A DNA stretch of 64,000 nt from JACCXG01 sp963785755 (GTDB taxonomy: Bacteria; Acidobacteriota; Vicinamibacteria; Vicinamibacterales; 2-12-FULL-66-21). Below, piece after piece: positions 59,361 through 64,000 of this stretch (within the stretch, counting starts at the first letter, position 1; each line of letters begins with the position of its first letter). Location: positions 186,001 through 250,000 of the forward strand of contig CAWAXG010000039.1 of NCBI GenBank assembly GCA_963785755.1. Reading direction: 5' to 3'. Below the pieces are notes generated by a model. That model saw nothing but the letters and a program-made list of their open reading frames with translations. It was not told the origin of the DNA and did no database searches. Position numbers and translations under genes: made by a program.

Positions 59361-60664
59361 CGCGGCGCTCCCGCAGCAGGCATGGTCGGCGCCGAAGGCT
59401 GATTGGCCCCCGCCGGGCGCAGCGTCGGATCGATCAGTGCGATCTCGAGTCCCTCGGACAAGCCCTCGACGACCACGCGGCTCTCGGTGCGCTGCGTGAC
59501 CTTGACGTCCCGCTCCTCGAAACGGTCGCCGACCTTGACGAAGACGTGATTCTTGCCGGCGCGCGCGAAAACTGCCTGCCGGGGCACGTGGAGCGCGTCC
59601 ACCAGCTCTTTACCCTCAATCGCGAGGCGCACCGACGAACCTGCCTTCAGCCGTGGATCCGGCTTCTCGAACTGGAAGGTGACGTCGAACAGCCGGCTGA
59701 CGCTGGCGGCGTCGAACCAGTTCGCGCGGGCGGCGTTTCCGGACAGCGCGCCGACGCGCACCGTGAAAACCTCGCCCGGCAGTGCGTCGACGGTCATCGA
59801 CGCCTGCTGTCCCTGAGTGAGGTTCCCGCGATCGTTTTCATCGATCTTGGCGCGAACCTCCATGCGGCCTGATTCGATCACGTCGGCCACCGGCGTACCT
59901 GGAAAGACCTGATCGCCTTCGCGAAACTCGGGCAGTACCATGCCGGTGAAGAAGAAGCCGCCGGCGGCATTGCGATTTTCCTTCACCGAAACCACCGCAT
60001 CGAGCGGCGCCCGCAACACCAGACTGTCGATGACCTGCTGCGCACGCTGCATCGACAGCGTCGCCTTGTGCCGCTTCTCCTCGACCACGGCCAGGGATGC
60101 CTGGCTCGTCGCCGCGCGCGACTTGACGTCTTCTTCGAGCTGCGCGAGACGGCGGCGCGCCTCCTCCAGGGAAAGCTCGTTCTTCTTGGCGTCGTTCGCC
60201 GCGATGAACTCGTTGGCCAGCGCATCGAGCTCGGCGCGGCGGACGTCGAATCTCGCCGTCAGCAGCGCGACGTCGTCCTGGGCCTTCTGGACGGCGCCAT
60301 CCGCCTTCATCTTGACGATTTCCTGCTCCGCCTCCGCCAGCTCGGACTTCGCCTGGTCGAGCGCGAACTGCTGATCCGCCGGGTCGAACTCGACGACGAC
60401 ATCGTTGGCCTTCACCGGTACACCGGTCTGCACCAGTTTGATGATTCGCAGCGTGCCTCCGACCGGCGGGGTGCTCAGCGAGATCGTCCGTCCGGCTCGG
60501 AGCTCACCAGTCGCGTGCACGTTCAACTTCAACGGGCTCTTCGACACTCGCGCGGTCGGCGTGACGGCGCCTCGTTCCGGCAGCTTCGGCAAGGCGACGG
60601 TGATCGCGGCCCCCGCCACGCCGAGCGCAATCACGATCAACGCGAACATCATCCGGCGCTTCAA
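59357..60664 (-). CDS. HlyD/MacA-type periplasmic adaptor (third of three)
   Basis: A 435-aa membrane-fusion protein with an N-terminal anchor helix (MMFALIVIALGVAGAAITVAL), a lipoyl-like half (LSTPPVGGTLRIIKLVQTGV), a long alpha-hairpin with coiled-coil sequence (residues about 110-230, DQQFALDQAKSELAEAEQEIVKMKA) and a beta-barrel part (VVSVKENRNAAGGFFFTGM, TVDALPGEVFTVRVGALS). It would link the MacB-like permease to an outer-membrane channel. It is joined to both neighbours by 4-nt overlaps. Confidence 0.85.
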   Translation of the reverse strand: MKRRMMFALIVIALGVAGAAITVALPKLPERGAVTPTARVSKSPLKLNVHATGELRAGRTISLSTPPVGGTLRIIKLVQTGVPVKANDVVVEFDPADQQFALDQAKSELAEAEQEIVKMKADGAVQKAQDDVALLTARFDVRRAELDALANEFIAANDAKKNELSLEEARRRLAQLEEDVKSRAATSQASLAVVEEKRHKATLSMQRAQQVIDSLVLRAPLDAVVSVKENRNAAGGFFFTGMVLPEFREGDQVFPGTPVADVIESGRMEVRAKIDENDRGNLTQGQQASMTVDALPGEVFTVRVGALSGNAARANWFDAASVSRLFDVTFQFEKPDPRLKAGSSVRLAIEGKELVDALHVPRQAVFARAGKNHVFVKVGDRFEERDVKVTQRTESRVVVEGLSEGLEIALIDPTLRPAGANQPSAPTMPAAGAPR

Positions 60665-61926
60665 TCGGTCCTCCTGACCGCCTCGGCCGGCGGCCGCCGT
60701 CTCGAGATGCGGTCTCCCGGCTTGACGCCTGAAGCCAGGATCGCCTGTTCCTTCCCCCGCCGCTTCACCTCGACGCGCGTTTCCACGAACTCCGATCCGT
60801 CGAGGCGGTAGACCACCGGAGCGCCGTCTTTCTGGAAGAGGGATTCCGCCGGAATGAGCGTCACGTCGGCGACGCGGTCCGTCGCGATGCGCGCCACGGC
60901 AGTCATGCCGGGCCGTATCTTCGGATCGGCATCCAGCAGGATCAGGTTCAGGTCGAAGTTGCGGGTCGGCGGCCAGCCCGAGCTGAAGTCGACGCGCGCC
61001 AGCACCGAGATGTTGTTGATGCGCGCCTTGAACTCACGCCCGGGAATGGCCTCGATCCGCACGGTCGCTTCCTGGTTTGCCTTGAACCGGCCGCGATCGG
61101 CTTCTTCGAGACGCGCCTCGAGGTGGACCGAGGACAAATCGGGCAGCTCGAGAATCGCCGCGCCCGGCCACGCGCGGTCGCCTTCGCGGAACTCCTGCTC
61201 GCTGCCGAACATGCTCGAGCGGAAGTTGGGGAGGATGTTGACCATGCCGGCGGCCGGCGCCTTGAGCTCGAGTCCCGCGAGGCCGCGATCGGCGCGCTGC
61301 AGATCGAACAGCGCCTTCTCGCGCTTGCGGCCGCGGGCCGACACGTCGGCTTCGGCCGACGCGCGATCGGATTTGATCTTCGCCTGCAGCTCACGCAGCC
61401 GCTGCTCCGCATCCAGCAGCGCCAGCTTCGCCTGTTCGTTCTCGATGCGGGAGACGATGTCGCCCTTGTTGACGTCCAGCTTCGCGCGCTCGATGTCGTA
61501 GCGCGCCTTCATCAGCGCGGTGGCGTTCTGTTCTTCCGTGATTCTGGCCTGCGCGCGCGCCTGCTCGATCTCTGCATCCGCCTGCCGCAGCTCCGATTTC
61601 TTCTCCTGAATCGTTCGCTGGAGCGCGGAACCGTCGAACTGCACGAGGACGTCGCCCGGCTTCACCGGAGCGCCGCTCTTGGCCAGCTTCACAATCTGCA
61701 GCTCGCCGGACTGCATCGGCGAGGCCATGACGATCGACTTGAATGGCCGGATGTCGCCGCGGATTTCGAGGGTGTCGATGAACTCGCCTTTGGTGACCTC
61801 GACGACCGGGACGTCGGGCGCCGAGCCGCGGCCGACGGAGACGAACGCCCCGACCGCGACCACCGCGGCCAGCGTCAGCGCGACCGCGGCATTCCGCCGC
61901 CACCGCCGTGGCGCCGGCGGACTCAT
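60661..61926 (-). CDS. HlyD/MacA-type periplasmic adaptor (second of three)
   Basis: A 421-aa adaptor. It has an anchor helix (residues about 13-35), the GDVLVQFDGSALQRTIQEKK lipoyl/hairpin block, coiled coil (NEQAKLALLDAEQRLRELQAKI) and barrel with GDRAWPGAAILELPDLSSV. The C-terminal part (VTLIPAESLFQKDGAPVVYRLDGS) is the membrane-proximal domain. Different enough from its neighbours to be a separate subunit rather than a recent duplicate. It overlaps the adaptors before and after by 4 nt. Confidence 0.85.
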   Translation of the reverse strand: MSPPAPRRWRRNAAVALTLAAVVAVGAFVSVGRGSAPDVPVVEVTKGEFIDTLEIRGDIRPFKSIVMASPMQSGELQIVKLAKSGAPVKPGDVLVQFDGSALQRTIQEKKSELRQADAEIEQARAQARITEEQNATALMKARYDIERAKLDVNKGDIVSRIENEQAKLALLDAEQRLRELQAKIKSDRASAEADVSARGRKREKALFDLQRADRGLAGLELKAPAAGMVNILPNFRSSMFGSEQEFREGDRAWPGAAILELPDLSSVHLEARLEEADRGRFKANQEATVRIEAIPGREFKARINNISVLARVDFSSGWPPTRNFDLNLILLDADPKIRPGMTAVARIATDRVADVTLIPAESLFQKDGAPVVYRLDGSEFVETRVEVKRRGKEQAILASGVKPGDRISRRRPPAEAVRRTD

Positions 61927-63203
61927 CGCGCGGCCCGCGCCGCGTTGCGCACGATGATGGCGCCCTCCTCGAGGCCGGACGCCACTACGGCCTCGTGCGC
62001 ATTCATCGTCTTGACGGTGACTTCGCGATCCTCGAAGGCGCCGCCGCGCTGAACGCTGACCAGCGCCCGCTCGCCGTCGCTCCGGATCGCGTCGCGCGGG
62101 ACCACGATCGCGCCAGGCACACGCAATAGCTCGACGTCGAGCGATGCCGTCAAGTCCGGCATCAGGTTCGGATGCGCGCCGTGCACTTCGATCAGGACGA
62201 TGAATTGCCGGACCTTCGGCGAGAGCGACGAGGTGATGCCAAGGGGAGAGATCTGGGTGATCTTCCCGGGGAAACCGAGCTCGGGATACGCGTCGAGCCC
62301 GACCTTCACCGGATGGCCGACCGCCAGCTCGTTGATGTCCGCCTGGTTCACACGGGCCCGGACGCGCATGGCGTTCGGATTGACGATGTCCACGACCGGC
62401 ACGCCGGCGCGCACTTCCTCACCCTCCTGAACCTCCGCCATGTTGTTGCCCTTCCAGACGGTCTTCAGGACGGCCATTCCACCGATCGGCGCCTTGATCG
62501 CCATCCGCTCGGCGTTGGTCTCCGCCTGCCGCATGGCGTTCTCGGCGCGATCGCGCCGGATGCGGAGAATCCGCAGATCCGCGTCCGCAGCCTTCCGCTT
62601 GAGATCGAACGTGGCTTTCAACTGCTTCAACGTCGCGCGGGCCTGCTCGAGAGCGTTCACGTTCTTCTCGGCATTGATCTTCGGGATCATCTCGTTCTTC
62701 TGCATCTCGAGCTCGGCGCGGGCCAACGTGCTCTCGGCCAGTTTGATCTCGCCCTCGTCACGCGCCGTGGCCGACAGCTCCTGTGCCTCACGCTTCCGAA
62801 TCTGCTGATCGAGATCCTGGAGCTCGACGCGTCGATCGAGCGCGTTGGTGAGCTGCTGCTGGCGATCGAACTCGACGATGAGATCGCCGGGCTGGATGGC
62901 GCTGCCCGGCCGGACGAGGCGCGTAATCACCAGGGACATCGCGTTCGGCCCGGTCAGGCGCGGCGCCGCAATCGTCATCGACTGGATGGCTTCGACCGTG
63001 CCGCTCAGCCGCAACGCGCGAACGAAATCCCGTCGGGCGACGGTAAACGTCGTGTTGCGCCGGCCCGCGCCGTCCTGCTTGGAGGGATCCGCTCTGAGGC
63101 CCCGGCCACCCAGGAACAACGTCCCAATCGTCCCAATTCCGAACAAAAAGACGATGACCGCGACCGCGCGGCTGCGCCGACGGCTCTGTTGAGGTTGATC
63201 CAT
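61923..63203 (-). CDS. HlyD/MacA-type periplasmic adaptor (first of three)
   Basis: A 426-aa adaptor, with anchor helix AVAVIVFLFGIGTIGTLFLG, lipoyl block GDLIVEFDRQQQLTNALDRR, a long hairpin (AEKNVNALEQARATLKQLKATF), barrel with GVPVVDIVNPNAMRVRARVN, and C-terminal VVPRDAIRSDGERALVSVQRG. The open frame also offers a GTG at 63215; I prefer the ATG at 63201-63203. First gene of a four-gene operon. The upstream gap of 130 bp to the ADOP gene holds no promoter I can recognise. Confidence 0.82.
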   Translation of the reverse strand: MDQPQQSRRRSRAVAVIVFLFGIGTIGTLFLGGRGLRADPSKQDGAGRRNTTFTVARRDFVRALRLSGTVEAIQSMTIAAPRLTGPNAMSLVITRLVRPGSAIQPGDLIVEFDRQQQLTNALDRRVELQDLDQQIRKREAQELSATARDEGEIKLAESTLARAELEMQKNEMIPKINAEKNVNALEQARATLKQLKATFDLKRKAADADLRILRIRRDRAENAMRQAETNAERMAIKAPIGGMAVLKTVWKGNNMAEVQEGEEVRAGVPVVDIVNPNAMRVRARVNQADINELAVGHPVKVGLDAYPELGFPGKITQISPLGITSSLSPKVRQFIVLIEVHGAHPNLMPDLTASLDVELLRVPGAIVVPRDAIRSDGERALVSVQRGGAFEDREVTVKTMNAHEAVVASGLEEGAIIVRNAARAAR

Positions 63204-63335
63204 TGCAATGGCCACAGGTTCCGGTAATCAGACGGCGCCGCGCAGGCCTTGGTTGGTCTGAAGTACGGCCTGATTAGACACCGGTTGGCGTGAAATGGGC
63301 CAATCCGGCCGGTCCAGAACGGTCGATTGTACGGC

Positions 63336-64000
63336 CTATTCGTGCCGGAGCGCGACCAGGGGATCGACGCGCGTGGCCCGCCGTGCGGGCACCCAGCCCG
63401 CGGCCAGGGCAGCGACGAAGATGGCGATGGTGACGGCGGCGAAGGTGGTGGGGTCCGTCGGAGTCGTTTCGAAGAGGAACGTGCCCAGGAACCTGGTGGT
63501 CAGCACTGCACCCACCACGCCGAGTGCCACGCCGGCTGCGGTGAGCAGCAGCGTGCGGCGCAACACCATCCAGAGGATCGCCGACGCGCGCGCGCCCAGG
63601 GCGAGACGCAAGCCCAATTCATGGGTTCGCTGCGCGACTGAGTACGCGAGGACTCCGTAGGTTCCGATCAGCGCCAGGACGACCGCCAGCGACGCGAAGG
63701 CTCCAAGCAGCCGCGCGATGAACCCGGGCTCGGCGGTAGCCGATGCCAGCAGGTCGTCCATCAGCACGATCGAGGTCGCCGGTTGATCGCGGTCGACCGC
63801 GCGCAGCGCCGCGCGAATCGCTGGCACCGCGCGCAATGGTTCAGACGAGGTGCGCACGACATACGACACGTGCCTGAGGAACATGGGCTGCTGTACTTGC
63901 TGGTAGTGCTGATAGATGGCCGGTCGAGACTCCTGCGACGGTCCCCACTGCTTCACATCGTCGACCACACCGACGATGGTGAGCCATTCGTCCGCGCGTG
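63336..64000 (-). CDS. ADOP-type permease, C-terminal part (runs off the window)
   Basis: The minus-strand frame is open from the window end to the stop at 63336-63338, giving about 221 residues of the C-terminal half of an ADOP permease. Visible are WLTIVGVVDDVKQWGPSQES, the RLLGAFASLAVVLALIGTYGVLAYSVAQRTHELGLRLALGAR block and the ending GWVPARRATRVDPLVALRHE, as in the intact ADOP gene at 30237. The N-terminal part lies beyond 64000. It lies just upstream of the adaptor operon, same strand, 132 bp before its start, so a shared transcript is possible. Confidence 0.85.
   Translation of the reverse strand, partial: RADEWLTIVGVVDDVKQWGPSQESRPAIYQHYQQVQQPMFLRHVSYVVRTSSEPLRAVPAIRAALRAVDRDQPATSIVLMDDLLASATAEPGFIARLLGAFASLAVVLALIGTYGVLAYSVAQRTHELGLRLALGARASAILWMVLRRTLLLTAAGVALGVVGAVLTTRFLGTFLFETTPTDPTTFAAVTIAIFVAALAAGWVPARRATRVDPLVALRHE

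Overview
The window is GC-rich, densely coded chromosomal DNA with no rRNA, tRNA, phage, integrase or CRISPR. The gene mix points to a soil-type Acidobacteriota, most likely Vicinamibacteria-like: several ADOP-type MacB/FtsX permeases (two with PadR regulators), a DUF1800-DUF1501 pair, a peptidase/beta-propeller/outer-membrane-barrel protein, UMF1 transporter, type III glutamine synthetase, AddAB, and PQQ-propeller and S9 peptidase exoproteins. That placement is inferred from family content; no taxonomic marker gene is present.

Layout. 0-19 kb: end of an unidentified gene, an isolated AAA ATPase, UMF1 transporter plus PlsC-like acyltransferase, secreted TPR protein, an atypical Mur ligase, a secreted S9 peptidase, an SDR epimerase, the DUF1800/DUF1501 pair, a DAO-type oxidoreductase, a Vms1/baeRF-like ribosome-rescue protein, a YqaA membrane protein, a DUF885 hydrolase and a quinone reductase. 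19-36 kb: PadR-ADOP module, parE, DUF4159 protein, DinB-like protein, sucB and sucA, a second ADOP permease, parC, and a PhzF isomerase. 36-50 kb: the 996-aa peptidase-propeller-barrel protein, glnN-type glutamine synthetase, two PadR genes and a third ADOP permease, DNA polymerase IV, an NYN-LOTUS protein, a PQQ propeller protein and a double cyclophilin. 50-64 kb: addB-addA, then on the minus strand three consecutive HlyD-type adaptors and a MacB-like permease joined by 4-nt overlaps, and the end of a fourth ADOP permease.

Two things are not explained by ordinary gene content. First, short G3N4 (7-bp period) arrays sit mostly just 3' of stop codons. In two places they form the arms of nearly identical-sized (152 and 153 bp) palindromic elements with about 39-bp inverted arms and a nested hairpin. 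A second, unrelated GC-hairpin repeat family (CCGGCCGGAGGCCGG ... GCGAGCAATAA) occurs three times. Second, seven genes are interrupted by small insertions, eleven by my count, every one readable as an extra base. The conserved protein resumes immediately in the new frame each time, and seven of the eleven lie at GTAC tetranucleotides. This looks more like residual long-read assembly error, perhaps at modified sites, than true pseudogenes, so those genes are annotated as single CDSs with the shift positions given.

Coordinates of start codons were chosen by ribosome-binding sites, signal peptides and family N-termini. No database search was possible, so family names rest on recognised motifs.
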